NCBI RefSeq assembly: GCF_012689525.1
Contig: NZ_CP051516.1
Coordinates: forward strand, 1,364,001 to 1,428,000
Source of the DNA: Paraburkholderia aromaticivorans
GTDB lineage: Bacteria > Pseudomonadota > Gammaproteobacteria > Burkholderiales > Burkholderiaceae
Length of the DNA: 64,000 nt
Reading direction: 5' to 3'
Below the pieces are notes generated by a model. That model had not been told where the DNA came from, searched no databases, and saw nothing but the letters and a program-made list of their open reading frames with translations. The translations under genes were made by a program, and so were the position numbers. Shown in pieces: positions 1-11,249 of this stretch. How positions within the stretch are numbered: the first letter of the stretch is position 1; each line of letters begins with the position of its first letter.

Positions 1-17
1 GCGGACGTCAATACCGA

Positions 18-1541
18 TCAAACCGTCGCGACCGGAATCTTGCCGATCTTTGCTTGCCATTCCTTCGGGCCGGTCTGGTGAACGGAAGTGCCGTTCGAAT
101 CGACGGCCACCGTCACCGGCATGTCCTGCACGTCGAACTCGTAGATCGCTTCCATGCCGAGGTCTTCGAACGCGAGAACCTTCGCGCTGCGAATCGCCTT
201 CGACACGAGGTACGCCGCGCCACCCACGGCCATCAGATACGCGGCCTTGTGCTTCTTGATCGCTTCGATGGCGACCGGGCCGCGCTCTGCCTTGCCGATC
301 ATCGAGATCAGGCCGGTCTGCGACAGCATCGTCTCGGTGAACTTGTCCATGCGCGTTGCCGTGGTCGGGCCCGCGGGACCAACGGCTTCATCGCGCACCG
401 GATCGACCGGGCCGACGTAGTAAATCACGCGGTTCGTGAAGTCGACCGGCAACTTCTCGCCCTTGGCCAGCATATCGGCGATGCGCTTGTGAGCCGCGTC
501 GCGGCCCGTCAGCATCTTGCCCGACAGCAGCAGCGTCTGGCCCGGCGTCCACGCAGCGACTTCTTCCGGCGTGAGCGTGTTCAGATCGACGCGCTTGCTC
601 TTCTCGGTGTCCGGCTCCCACTGCACCTTCGGCCATGCGTCGAGGGACGGCGCTTCGAGCTTGGCAACGCCGGAGCCGTCCAGCGTGAAGTGCGCGTGAC
701 GCGTGGCCGCGCAGTTCGGGATGATCGCGACCGGCTTGGACGCGGCGTGCGTCGGCGCGGCCATGATCTTCACGTCGAGCACGGTGGCGAGGCCGCCGAG
801 ACCCTGCGCGCCGATGCCGAGCGCGTTGACCTTCTCATGCAGTTCAACACGTAACTCTTCGATCCAGTCCTGCGGGCCGCGTGCGATCACGTCCTGAATG
901 TCGATCGGATCCATCAGCGATTCCTTCGCCATCACCATCGCTTTCTCAGCGGTGCCGCCGATGCCGATGCCGAGCATGCCCGGCGGGCACCAGCCCGCGC
1001 CCATGGTCGGCACGGTCTTCAGAATCCAGTCGACGATCGAATCCGACGGATTCAGCATCGCGAACTTCGATTTGTTTTCCGAGCCGCCGCCCTTGGCCGC
1101 GACCTGCACGTCGACCGTATTGCCCGGCACGATCTCGTAGTGGATCACGGCCGGCGTGTTGTCTTTCGTGTTCTTGCGGCCACCTTCCGGCGGGCTCACG
1201 ATCGACGCGCGCAGCACGTTGTCCGGGTTCAGGTAACCGCGGCGCACGCCTTCGTTGATCATGTCGGTGACGCCCATCGTCGCACCGTCCCAACGCACGT
1301 CCATGCCGACCTTCACGAACACCGTGACGATGCCGGTGTCCTGGCAGATCGGGCGCTTGCCTTCGGCGCACATGCGGCTGTTGGTGAGAATCTGTGCGAT
1401 GGCATCTTTCGCGGCGGGGCTCTGTTCGAGCTCGTAGGCGCGGCCGAGTGCCTGGATGTAGTCGAGCGGATGGTAGTAGCTGATGTACTGAAGCGAATCA
1501 GCAATGCTCTGAATCAGATCTTCCTGTTTGATGACGGTCAT
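18..1541 (-). CDS. fumA: Class I fumarate hydratase (iron-sulfur type)
   Basis: This 507-residue protein is a class I, oxygen-sensitive 4Fe-4S fumarase that interconverts fumarate and malate in the TCA cycle in the cytoplasm. It has the single-chain class I layout: an N-terminal alpha domain with the cluster-binding CQDTG motif near residue 66 and a C-terminal beta domain with GPAGPTTATRMD and GKAERGP motifs. Its length is close to the family norm of about 500-550. The start ATG is at 1541-1539. It lies 55 nt downstream of a YqhA-like gene on the same strand, so the two may be cotranscribed. The family call is secure. The symbol is by class only, because E. coli has several class I paralogues; related tartrate dehydratases are usually split into two subunits. 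Confidence 0.93.
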   Translation of the reverse strand: MTVIKQEDLIQSIADSLQYISYYHPLDYIQALGRAYELEQSPAAKDAIAQILTNSRMCAEGKRPICQDTGIVTVFVKVGMDVRWDGATMGVTDMINEGVRRGYLNPDNVLRASIVSPPEGGRKNTKDNTPAVIHYEIVPGNTVDVQVAAKGGGSENKSKFAMLNPSDSIVDWILKTVPTMGAGWCPPGMLGIGIGGTAEKAMVMAKESLMDPIDIQDVIARGPQDWIEELRVELHEKVNALGIGAQGLGGLATVLDVKIMAAPTHAASKPVAIIPNCAATRHAHFTLDGSGVAKLEAPSLDAWPKVQWEPDTEKSKRVDLNTLTPEEVAAWTPGQTLLLSGKMLTGRDAAHKRIADMLAKGEKLPVDFTNRVIYYVGPVDPVRDEAVGPAGPTTATRMDKFTETMLSQTGLISMIGKAERGPVAIEAIKKHKAAYLMAVGGAAYLVSKAIRSAKVLAFEDLGMEAIYEFDVQDMPVTVAVDSNGTSVHQTGPKEWQAKIGKIPVATV

Positions 1542-1596
1542 GGCTAGCTCAGTGGGGACAGTGGCGCTTGTTTTCCGACACGCGGGGCAGTGCGGG

Positions 1597-2208
1597 TCAG
1601 TCGTGCGCCTTCAGGGGAGTGGAACCTTTGACGGAGCCCACGGCGTGCAGCACCGCGGGCTCTTCGAAATGCTTCGGATACGTATGCGTGGTGAGGCGGT
1701 CGACCAGCGCCATCACGAGCGCCGAGACGAGGAATGCGACGTGGATGATCACCTGCCACATGACCGTATGCGTCGAGTTCTGATCCGGGCTGATAAAGGT
1801 CTTCAGCAGATGGATCGATGAGATGCTGATTAGCGCCATCGACAATTTGACTTTGAGCACGCCGGCGTTCACGTGGTCGAGCCATTCCGGTTCGTCCGGA
1901 TGACCCTCGACGCCGAGGCGCGACACGAACGTCTCATACCCGCCGATGATCACCATGATCAGCAGGTTCGAGATCATGACCACGTCGATCAGGCCGAGCA
2001 CGACCAGCATGATGTTGGTTTCGTCGAGCGTCATGGACGCCGTGACGAGATGCCAGACTTCCTTGAGGAACAGCACGACGTAGACGGCTTGAGCGACAAT
2101 CAGGCCCAGATAGAGCGGCAACTGCAGCCAGCGGCTCATGAAAATGATGGCAGGGATCGGGCGCATCGGGCGGCGCTGATGGGCGGAGTCGGATCGCGGA
2201 GCGGACAT
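1597..2208 (-). CDS. YqhA/UPF0114 family inner-membrane protein
   Basis: A membrane protein of about 203 residues resembling the UPF0114 (YqhA, TIGR00645) family, whose function is unknown. Hydrophobic segments are visible around LYLGLIVAQAVYVVLFL, IMLVVLGLIDVVMISNLLIM and near the C terminus (VIIHVAFLVSALVMALV), with the family-typical GGYETFVSR between them. The open frame can begin at a TTG at 2214, but the ATG at 2208 is preferred; an internal ATG giving MRPIPAIIF would also fit, and no strong ribosome site separates them. It precedes the fumarase gene on the same strand by 55 nt. The role of the pairing is not known. Confidence 0.8.
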   Translation of the reverse strand: MSAPRSDSAHQRRPMRPIPAIIFMSRWLQLPLYLGLIVAQAVYVVLFLKEVWHLVTASMTLDETNIMLVVLGLIDVVMISNLLIMVIIGGYETFVSRLGVEGHPDEPEWLDHVNAGVLKVKLSMALISISSIHLLKTFISPDQNSTHTVMWQVIIHVAFLVSALVMALVDRLTTHTYPKHFEEPAVLHAVGSVKGSTPLKAHD

Positions 2209-2835
2209 GGGCAAGAGTCAGATGAAACGCAGGTGACGGAACATGGACTAAATGCGCGGACTAAATGCGCCGGCCCGGCATGCACGGCACTCGGTACACA
2301 CGCGGCGGATCGGGCACGCAAACCAGGCGCGGACGGCGCGGTGCAAGGCCAGGGAAGACCGGAAAAGCCCGCGTCAGGCGCGCCATTGTACAGCGTCAGG
2401 TGAACTTGCTGCGTTGCGGCGGGCAGGGTGGCGAGTGGGCCGGGGGCGCGTCGCGGTTGTCAGATTCAAGCGGGTATCGCGTCGCCAGCTCGCCAATTGG
2501 AGCAGGGATGGAGCGCGCGCGGAGCCGCTAGTCGGTCGCCCAACGCGGCGCGCGGGGATTGCGTGACCGCGAGCAAGGGGCGGTGACTTCCCACGGTTGA
2601 CTGCGCCAATGACAGCCAACCGTTGCGGACAGTCCGCAGCGGCTGGCTGCTTGCTCGGTCAAGCGGCGCTAACCGGTCCTGGCTGAACGGACGGCGACGG
2701 TGCGGCACCGGCGCCGTCCTTGCCGCGACGGATCAGATACGCACGTACCGGAATGGGAACGAATGGGCGACCGCCGTATAAACATCGATCCCCCTCCGCG
2801 GCTCGTGCGACGCCACGATCCGTCGTGCCGATTGC
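2209..2835. other. Intergenic region with a 13-bp tandem duplication and a 37-nt palindrome
   Basis: No convincing gene lies in this gap of about 620 bp between the 3' end of the ADP-ribosyltransferase gene and the start of the yqhA-like gene. Positions 2245-2270 hold two perfect head-to-tail copies of GGACTAAATGCGC. Positions 2613-2649 form a near-perfect palindrome of two 18-nt arms around one base, with one mismatch and one G:U pair. It could be a transcript-end hairpin for the gene to its right, but neither side has a clear U-tract. The short ORFs here look like chance frames in GC-rich DNA. Confidence 0.5.
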
Positions 2836-5727
2836 TCAAGCGTGTGACGGACCCGGAGCGTTCGGATCGCCGGCCGTCGGCGCCGGAGGCGAGTCTGGAT
2901 GCTGCGGAATCGGCGGCTGCAGCGGCGGATTGGTGGTCGGCTGAAGCGGCGTGTAGACCGGTTGCATTCCCGCGGGATAGACGAGTTCCTGATCGCCCGT
3001 GTGGAGGTTCTTCGCGTAGACCGGTTGCGTGAAAGGCACCTGCACGAGGCGCATGCCAATGCGAGGCGTTCCACCGGCGTCGTTCGGCGTAGCGGTGGCG
3101 ATTTCCTCGACTCTGAATATGGTGTTCGGCCTGAAAAGCCATTCGCTTTCCCCATCCGCCAGCGTGGTGACGCCCGTGATGAATGGCGTCGCCGATTGTG
3201 CCTGGATCTCGTAGAGCGCGACTGGATGATCGGGCCCATGCCCTGCCATCTGGTCTCTCAAAGCGGAATTCGCATATTCACTTCCCGTCGACGCGGACAT
3301 GAAAGCCGGCGAATTGGTCACGTAATCGCCCGGCTTAAACCTGGTCGCATAGTCCGGGGCGACGTCGGCGATGCGCAGCAGGCGACTCTGTCCTTCGGGT
3401 TTCGGCAGGGTGTTGAGGCCTTCCGCCAACAGGCGGGCATTCTCGCCAGTTTCAGCTTCATGGACACGGCTGTACAACTGCTGGTTCAGCTCGTAATTGA
3501 TGCCTTGATAGCTGGTGTCGGTCGAATAGCCGTCGCTGTCGCTGTCGCCGCCGACGTCGAGGTGGGTCCAGTCCCGGATGGCCCGTCGCTGCTCCGAGGG
3601 CAACGCGTTGAAAGCGTCCCGGTATCGCTGGATGAACGCGGGGTTATCGATCCCCCCGCCGGCGGCGGAATGCCATGTGTTTGGGTCCAGCGTTTCCAGC
3701 ATGGCGGGCGAAGGGTTGCCACCCGGCGGTGTGGAAACGTGGAATGTATCTGAGAACGGCGGATCTTCCAAAGCGATTGGAGGCGGCGGGCTTTGGCTTC
3801 CGGAAGACGGCGAGCTACCGTTATCCATGCCACCTTGCAGGCCGACATTCTGATGGATTTCCCACTTCCCGGTCGCGGGGTTGATACGAACAGGATAGCT
3901 GGGGCGGGTCGGGTTAGTGCGATCGTAGATGCGGTAGGTGCCGTTGGATTTGTCGTACTGGACGGGAAAGCCGCGGCCGTCGGCGAGGATGAACTTCTGA
4001 CCGTTGGCCGGATCGACATACACGCCTGGGGTACTGGAAGGACCGTACAATTGCGGCACCGTTTCAAGTTCATAGGCCGTGGGCATCCCGCCAGGCGTGA
4101 AGCGGTTCGATGCGGTGACGCCGCCTCTTGCCGGTTGACCCTGGGATGCGTTTCCGGTTGGTTCCGTCTGCGGCGTGGACACGGACGGATCACGGATTTG
4201 CGTCGCGTCGGCTACTGGATGTTCGCCCCCGCCAGGAACCGGCGGTTTCAGGCTGCCTTCGCCCTCCGGTTCGCGTCTGCCTATCAACAACCTGAAGAGC
4301 ATCGCTCCCATGTCCGTGTACCTTACCTGCTCATCGGTCAGGCCGCCGTGATCCGGGAACTCGGCATCGAGCAGTTGGTTGGCGAACCAGTCCAGCCCGG
4401 GGATCGGCGACAGGTCGGCGAGAAACCGGCCGACTCCGTACAGTATCTTGTCCGCGAGTCCGGGGATAGGTTCCCTGAGCATCGTGCGGTTCTGCAGGTC
4501 GAAGTCCTTCAATACCCCCTGGTAGCCGCTCGCGAGGTTTTGCAGGTAGTTTTTGTCGTAGCTGGGCGGATGGGCCGCCAGCTCGCTGAGTGTCCTGGCT
4601 GGACTAGCAGCGGTTAGATCGGGGCCGGGATGGGCCATCGTCGATAGCGCCTGCTGTTCAAGTTTCATGACGCGTTTGTGAATGTCCGAGCCCAGCTCGG
4701 ACATGCCCTGCTGGAAGGTGAGCAGATCGCGCACGCGACCCTCGGGCGACAGGGTTCGCGGCGTCGATCTGCCGCGCTCCTGTTGCGAGTAGCCATCGGG
4801 CGAGAGCAGCTTTTCCATCACCGACTGGTACGGAAACGTTTTCGCGTAGGCCGGCTTGCGCGTTTCCGTGTCCCATTGCGGGTCGTCGGAGTTGTGGTGC
4901 AACTGGATCGTGTCAGCGCTGTACTTTTCCGCGTCCTCGAGAATCTGGTTGACGCGCGCGGCGGATTCGGACCAGAGCTTATGCTGGGTCGCATAGACGT
5001 CCTGCGACTTCTGCAGGATCTGATTCTGCATTCCGGACTTGATGTTGCTCGCTTTGGCGAACGCCAGTTCGCGCTGCGCGGGTGTGGCGCCGACCGCGTT
5101 CATCCTGGCGTACTCGCTGCGCAAAGCGGCCATCTGATTCTGGCCGTCATCGCCCAGAATCGAAATGCCGGCCGGCGCGTTGAATACCGCGTTCATACGA
5201 AGCACCGGGTTGGCTTCGATACGCTGGAACTCCGCATTCACATCGCTCTGTAGCGAGTACAGCAGCTCGCCATACTGGCTGTCCGGCGCCGTGCGTAGCG
5301 CGTTGGCGCGCTGCGCGAACTGCTCGCGTTTGTCCTCGCTCATTTGCGCCAGTGAGCCCGCAAATTGGATCTCATCAAGATTCATCTCGGTCTGGGCCGG
5401 CGGCAGGCCGGTCATCGTCAACTTTGCCGTCTCCAGCGTGACTATTGTGTTGGTCCGGTCAGCGACCTCGTTGCGCGAGTGCGCGCCACCATCGTATCGG
5501 CTGACCATAGCCAAGGCGAACTGCGTCGCTGACATTGGGGCTGTGGGCGCAGCAGGTGGCGATTCGCTGGAGGACTGGCCTGCGGCGCGCGCTTGCCGGA
5601 TCGGCTCGCCAGGCGCTAGCGGCGGGCCGCCCTGCGAGTCGACGGCACATGCCGCAGAGGATTCACCCGGATCGGATTCAGGTGTTGATGTAACAGGTAC
5701 AGCGCCGTGGATTGAGCTGATTGACAT
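2836..5727 (-). CDS. Large putative secreted effector with C-terminal ADP-ribosyltransferase domain
   Basis: A protein of about 963 residues. The C-terminal third carries an R-S-E class mono-ADP-ribosyltransferase signature in order: an arginine in SRLLRIADVAP, the S-x-S motif in SPAFMSAST, and the E-x-E motif in GESEWLFRPNTIFRV. Known members (SpvB, HopU1, iota-type toxins) transfer ADP-ribose from NAD to host proteins. The N terminus is Ser/Pro/Ala-rich with no classical signal peptide, as expected of type III-type secretion. The middle is helical and polar, then has a Pro/Gly-rich linker and a module with GVYVDPANGQKF and GFPVQYDKSNG seen in big bacterial toxins. The frame opens at 5793, but the ATG at 5727 is preferred because AGGAT precedes it by a normal distance. 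It is a lone gene with no secretion apparatus, chaperone or immunity gene nearby. Activity and target are inferred. Confidence 0.72.
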   Translation of the reverse strand: MSISSIHGAVPVTSTPESDPGESSAACAVDSQGGPPLAPGEPIRQARAAGQSSSESPPAAPTAPMSATQFALAMVSRYDGGAHSRNEVADRTNTIVTLETAKLTMTGLPPAQTEMNLDEIQFAGSLAQMSEDKREQFAQRANALRTAPDSQYGELLYSLQSDVNAEFQRIEANPVLRMNAVFNAPAGISILGDDGQNQMAALRSEYARMNAVGATPAQRELAFAKASNIKSGMQNQILQKSQDVYATQHKLWSESAARVNQILEDAEKYSADTIQLHHNSDDPQWDTETRKPAYAKTFPYQSVMEKLLSPDGYSQQERGRSTPRTLSPEGRVRDLLTFQQGMSELGSDIHKRVMKLEQQALSTMAHPGPDLTAASPARTLSELAAHPPSYDKNYLQNLASGYQGVLKDFDLQNRTMLREPIPGLADKILYGVGRFLADLSPIPGLDWFANQLLDAEFPDHGGLTDEQVRYTDMGAMLFRLLIGRREPEGEGSLKPPVPGGGEHPVADATQIRDPSVSTPQTEPTGNASQGQPARGGVTASNRFTPGGMPTAYELETVPQLYGPSSTPGVYVDPANGQKFILADGRGFPVQYDKSNGTYRIYDRTNPTRPSYPVRINPATGKWEIHQNVGLQGGMDNGSSPSSGSQSPPPPIALEDPPFSDTFHVSTPPGGNPSPAMLETLDPNTWHSAAGGGIDNPAFIQRYRDAFNALPSEQRRAIRDWTHLDVGGDSDSDGYSTDTSYQGINYELNQQLYSRVHEAETGENARLLAEGLNTLPKPEGQSRLLRIADVAPDYATRFKPGDYVTNSPAFMSASTGSEYANSALRDQMAGHGPDHPVALYEIQAQSATPFITGVTTLADGESEWLFRPNTIFRVEEIATATPNDAGGTPRIGMRLVQVPFTQPVYAKNLHTGDQELVYPAGMQPVYTPLQPTTNPPLQPPIPQHPDSPPAPTAGDPNAPGPSHA

Positions 5728-6364
5728 GGTCTTATCCTGAAGAATGATGGTCATGAGGGTGTGCGAGGACAATCCGCTCACCGTCATGACCATGAAACCA
5801 TCGGCTCGCGTGAGTCACGTGGTACCGGGATATAGAAATTGACTCGCATTCGGATGGCACTGACTATTTCGATGCGCTACATCGATACCCCATCGCACTG
5901 AACCCGCAGAACCTTGTCGTCATCGGCTGTCGTGAAGGTCGCCGGGATTTCAGTCGAGCGGCATCGTGTCGTTAGACAGGGCGCCGCCTCGGCGCTCGCA
6001 GATTGCTATGGAAAACGACGACCCATCCCAGGAGTAACCCTAGGTCTTTCGACCCAAATCGCGATACCAGGCTCCTGTCGTAGGCAGGTAGCCATGACAT
6101 CGCCGGATTGCATCGGTTAACATTGAAGATGGGAAGCGGCAGGGCAAAGCGCATCTTGGCCGCCGTACCGCTTCGCGTAAGTAGCAGGTAAGTTGCGGCC
6201 TTTATTGTGTTAGAAAGTCGGCGAGCGTTCGCGTGCATGTTGCAGTGGAGTCAGGTTGACGACTATCGGAAACACCCGCCGCAACTTTCGGGCGCCAACC
6301 AACATGGCGCGCGATAGGCGCGCCGGCACAGGTTTTACGTTTCATCTTCACCAAGGGGTTGTCG
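5728..6364. other. Intergenic region between effector and acs, no gene seen
   Basis: About 640 bp between two divergently transcribed genes (effector to the left, acs to the right). I see no credible coding region; the 88-residue minus-strand frame at 5972-6238 has no family resemblance or ribosome site. I looked for a TTCG-N16-TTCG hrpII/PIP-type box and an HrpL-type box ahead of the effector and found neither. Promoters for both genes must lie here but cannot be placed with confidence. Confidence 0.5.
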
Positions 6365-8347
<1,983 letters not shown>

Positions 8348-8495
8348 GTCTGGGTTTGTCGGTGTGGACGGCAAGGGCGTGTCGAACGACACGCTCCTGC
8401 TCCGACGCAGATCGCCGTCACTGAAGTCACGTTGTTGAAGCCACTGGGCGGACAATCCCGATTGCTTGCCCGGCGGCTTTTTGATACATAGGCGC

Positions 8496-8882
<387 letters not shown>

Positions 8883-8886
8883 GCCG

Positions 8887-10905
8887 ATGAAGCTCACGAA
8901 CCGGCTGATCCGCTCTTACGCCCTTTACACACTCGGCTTTCTGCTCTTCATCTATGTGATGTGGCGCATCGAGCGCACCACCGGTCCTGGCGTGTGGATC
9001 GGCTATGTGTTCCTGTTCGTGCCGATCGCCGTGTATGCGGTGATCGGCCTGCTATCGCGCACTTCCGATCTGGTCGAATACTACGTGGCGGGGCGGCGCG
9101 TGCCGTCCGCGTTCAACGGCATGGCGACGGCGGCCGACTGGCTTTCGGCGGCCTCGTTCATCGGCCTCGCCGGGTCGATCTATGCGACCGGATATGACGG
9201 TCTCGCGTATCTGATGGGTTGGACCGGCGGCTATTGCCTCGTCGCGTTCCTGCTCGCGCCGTATGTGCGCAAGCTCGCGCGCTACACGATTCCGGATTTT
9301 CTCGGCACGCGTTTTTCGAGCAATGCCGTGCGCGGCCTCGCGGCGCTGGCGGCGATCCTGTGTTCATTCGTTTATCTGGTCGCGCAGATCCAGGGCGTCG
9401 GCCTGATTGCGACGCGGTTTATCGGCGTGGACTTCGCCGTCGGCATCTTCTGCGGACTCGCGGGCATTCTGGTGTGTTCGTTTCTCGGCGGCATGCGTGC
9501 CGTGACGTGGACGCAGGTCGCGCAGTACATCATCCTGATCGCGGCGATTCTGATTCCCGTGTCGATGATCGCGCACAAGGACGGCCTCGGCTGGGTGCCG
9601 CAATTCAACTACGGCCGCTTGATGGAGCGCGTTGAAGGTCTTGAGAAGCAGGTACGCGACGCGCCGCTCGAGCAGACCGTGCGCGACGACTATCGACGGC
9701 GTGCCGCGTTGATGCAGACGCGGCTCGACACGTTGCCGCAATCGTTCGTCGACGAGAAGCTGCGTCTCACGCAGGAAGTCGCCGATCTACGCCGCCATAA
9801 CGGCCCGCTGCGCGAGATCAAGGAGCGCGAGCGGGCGCTCGAACAGTTTCCACGCGATGCCGCCGCCGCGCAGATCGTCTGGACCCAGCGACGCGATGAA
9901 ATGCTGATGCGCGCAGCCGCACCGGTGCCGATGCATGAGCCGTTCCCCGCCGTGAGTGATGAAGACCGGCGCATCCACGAACGCAATTTTCTTTCGCTGC
10001 TGCTGTGCCTGTCGCTCGGCACGGCGAGCCTGCCGCATATTCTGACGCGCTATAACACGACCACCTCGGTGGCCTCGGCGCGACGCTCCGTCGGATGGAC
10101 GCTCTTCTTCGTCGCGCTGTTCTATCTGACGGTGCCGGTGCTGGCGGTGCTGATCAAGTACGAGATATTGACCAACCTCGTCGGCCATCACTTCTCCGAC
10201 TTGCCGCAGTGGCTCATGCAATGGCGCAAGGTCGAGCCGAGCCTGATCAGTCTCGCCGATACGAACGGCGACGGCATCGTGCGTTGGAGCGAGATCCAGA
10301 TGCAGCCCGACATGGTCGTGCTAGCCGCGCCGGAGATCGCGGGGCTGCCGTATGTGATGTCGGGGCTGATTGCGGCGGGCGCGCTGGCCGCGGCGCTCTC
10401 CACCGCGGACGGTTTGCTGCTCACCATCGCCAATGCCTTGTCGCACGATGTGTACTACCACATGGTCGATCCGAACGCGTCGAGTCAGCGGCGCGTGACG
10501 ATCTCGAAGATTCTGTTGTTGGGAGTGGCGCTGTTTGCGTCGTATGTGGCGTCGCTGAATACGGGGAACATTCTGTTTCTGGTGGGCGCGGCGTTTTCGC
10601 TGGCGGCGTCGAGCCTGTTTCCGGTGCTGGTGCTGGGCGTGTTCTGGAAGCGCACGACACGGCTCGGTGCGGTGGCGGGCATGGTGGCGGGGCTGGTGGT
10701 GTGCATCTATTACATCGTCTCCACGTACCCGTTCTTCACGCAGATGACGGGTTTCGCCGGCGCGCGGTGGTTCGGGATCGAGCCGATCAGCTCCGGCGTA
10801 TTCGGCGTGCCGGCCGGGTTTCTGGTGGCGATCGGCGTGAGCCTGATCGACCGGAAACCGGACGCTTATACGCGGGCGCTGGTGGACTATATCCGGCATC
10901 CTTAG
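8887..10905 (+). CDS. Sodium:solute symporter (VC_2705/ActP-like) with soluble insert and EF-hand-like loop
   Basis: A 672-residue inner-membrane symporter of the SSS family, probably for acetate or another short monocarboxylate given the upstream acs. The N-terminal part has family motifs (YYVAGRRVPSAFNGMA, ADWLSAASFIGLAG). It is longer than ActP (about 550) because of a charged, coiled-coil-like insert of roughly 120 residues (about 240-360) between membrane segments. At residues 458-469 it has DTNGDGIVRWSE, which matches the 12-residue EF-hand calcium loop (D1, N3, D5, G6, E12). The frame stays open back to 8785, but the ATG at 8887, four bases after the DUF4212 stop, is the natural start. 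Substrate and calcium binding are inferred. Confidence 0.88.
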   Translation: MKLTNRLIRSYALYTLGFLLFIYVMWRIERTTGPGVWIGYVFLFVPIAVYAVIGLLSRTSDLVEYYVAGRRVPSAFNGMATAADWLSAASFIGLAGSIYATGYDGLAYLMGWTGGYCLVAFLLAPYVRKLARYTIPDFLGTRFSSNAVRGLAALAAILCSFVYLVAQIQGVGLIATRFIGVDFAVGIFCGLAGILVCSFLGGMRAVTWTQVAQYIILIAAILIPVSMIAHKDGLGWVPQFNYGRLMERVEGLEKQVRDAPLEQTVRDDYRRRAALMQTRLDTLPQSFVDEKLRLTQEVADLRRHNGPLREIKERERALEQFPRDAAAAQIVWTQRRDEMLMRAAAPVPMHEPFPAVSDEDRRIHERNFLSLLLCLSLGTASLPHILTRYNTTTSVASARRSVGWTLFFVALFYLTVPVLAVLIKYEILTNLVGHHFSDLPQWLMQWRKVEPSLISLADTNGDGIVRWSEIQMQPDMVVLAAPEIAGLPYVMSGLIAAGALAAALSTADGLLLTIANALSHDVYYHMVDPNASSQRRVTISKILLLGVALFASYVASLNTGNILFLVGAAFSLAASSLFPVLVLGVFWKRTTRLGAVAGMVAGLVVCIYYIVSTYPFFTQMTGFAGARWFGIEPISSGVFGVPAGFLVAIGVSLIDRKPDAYTRALVDYIRHP

Positions 10906-10943
10906 GCCGGTTCGCGCATGGGTCTGGCGCGGCGCGCGAAGTT

Positions 10944-10952
10944 TGCTATAAT
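10944..10952 (+). promoter_or_regulatory. Extended -10 promoter of the tRNA-Ser gene
   Basis: TGCTATAAT is a perfect sigma-70 extended -10 element (TG at 10944-10945, TATAAT at 10947-10952) ending 14 bases before the mature tRNA. No good -35 is visible, which is normal for extended -10 promoters. Confidence 0.75.
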
Positions 10953-10965
10953 TCGGCTCCCCGCC

Positions 10966-11056
10966 GGAGAGATGGATGAGCGGTTTAAGTCGCACGCCTG
11001 GAAAGCGTGTATAGGTTAATAACCTATCCGGGGTTCGAATCCCCGTCTCTCCGCCA
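10966..11056 (+). tRNA. tRNA-Ser (anticodon GGA), CCA encoded
   Basis: A complete class II tRNA. The acceptor stem GGAGAGA pairs with TCTCTCC, followed by discriminator G and an encoded CCA. The anticodon stem CACGC/GCGTG frames loop CTGGAAA with anticodon GGA, which reads UCC/UCU serine codons. The long variable arm typical of serine tRNAs (ATAGGTTAATAACCTAT) and the TTCGAAT T-loop are present. A strong -10 lies just upstream and a terminator just downstream, so it is a single-gene unit. Confidence 0.97.
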
Positions 11057-11068
11057 GGAACGAATGAT

Positions 11069-11108
11069 AAGCCGTTGAATCCGCAAGGATTCAACGGCTT
11101 TTTGTTTT
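11069..11108 (+). terminator. Rho-independent terminator after tRNA-Ser
   Basis: A perfect 14-bp stem (11069-11082 with 11087-11100) around a GCAA tetraloop is followed by TTTTTGTTTT. This is a textbook intrinsic terminator placed 12 bases after the tRNA. Confidence 0.95.
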
Positions 11109-11249
11109 CTTGCCAGATTTTCGCGGAGACCGCCCCGGAAGTCGCGCGATGGATCGCAACCGCATGAAAGCGGCAGCCGCACCGTTGCGGCCTCCGCCAG
11201 TTTCCAAATCTCGCAGCCGCAAACATTCCGTAATCTGTAGAATGCCCGG

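Noticed and set aside
5728..5900. hrpII/PIP-type or HrpL-type promoter for the ADP-ribosyltransferase gene
   Set aside because: No TTCG-N16-TTCG or GGAAC-N16-CCAC arrangement is present on the minus strand ahead of the gene.
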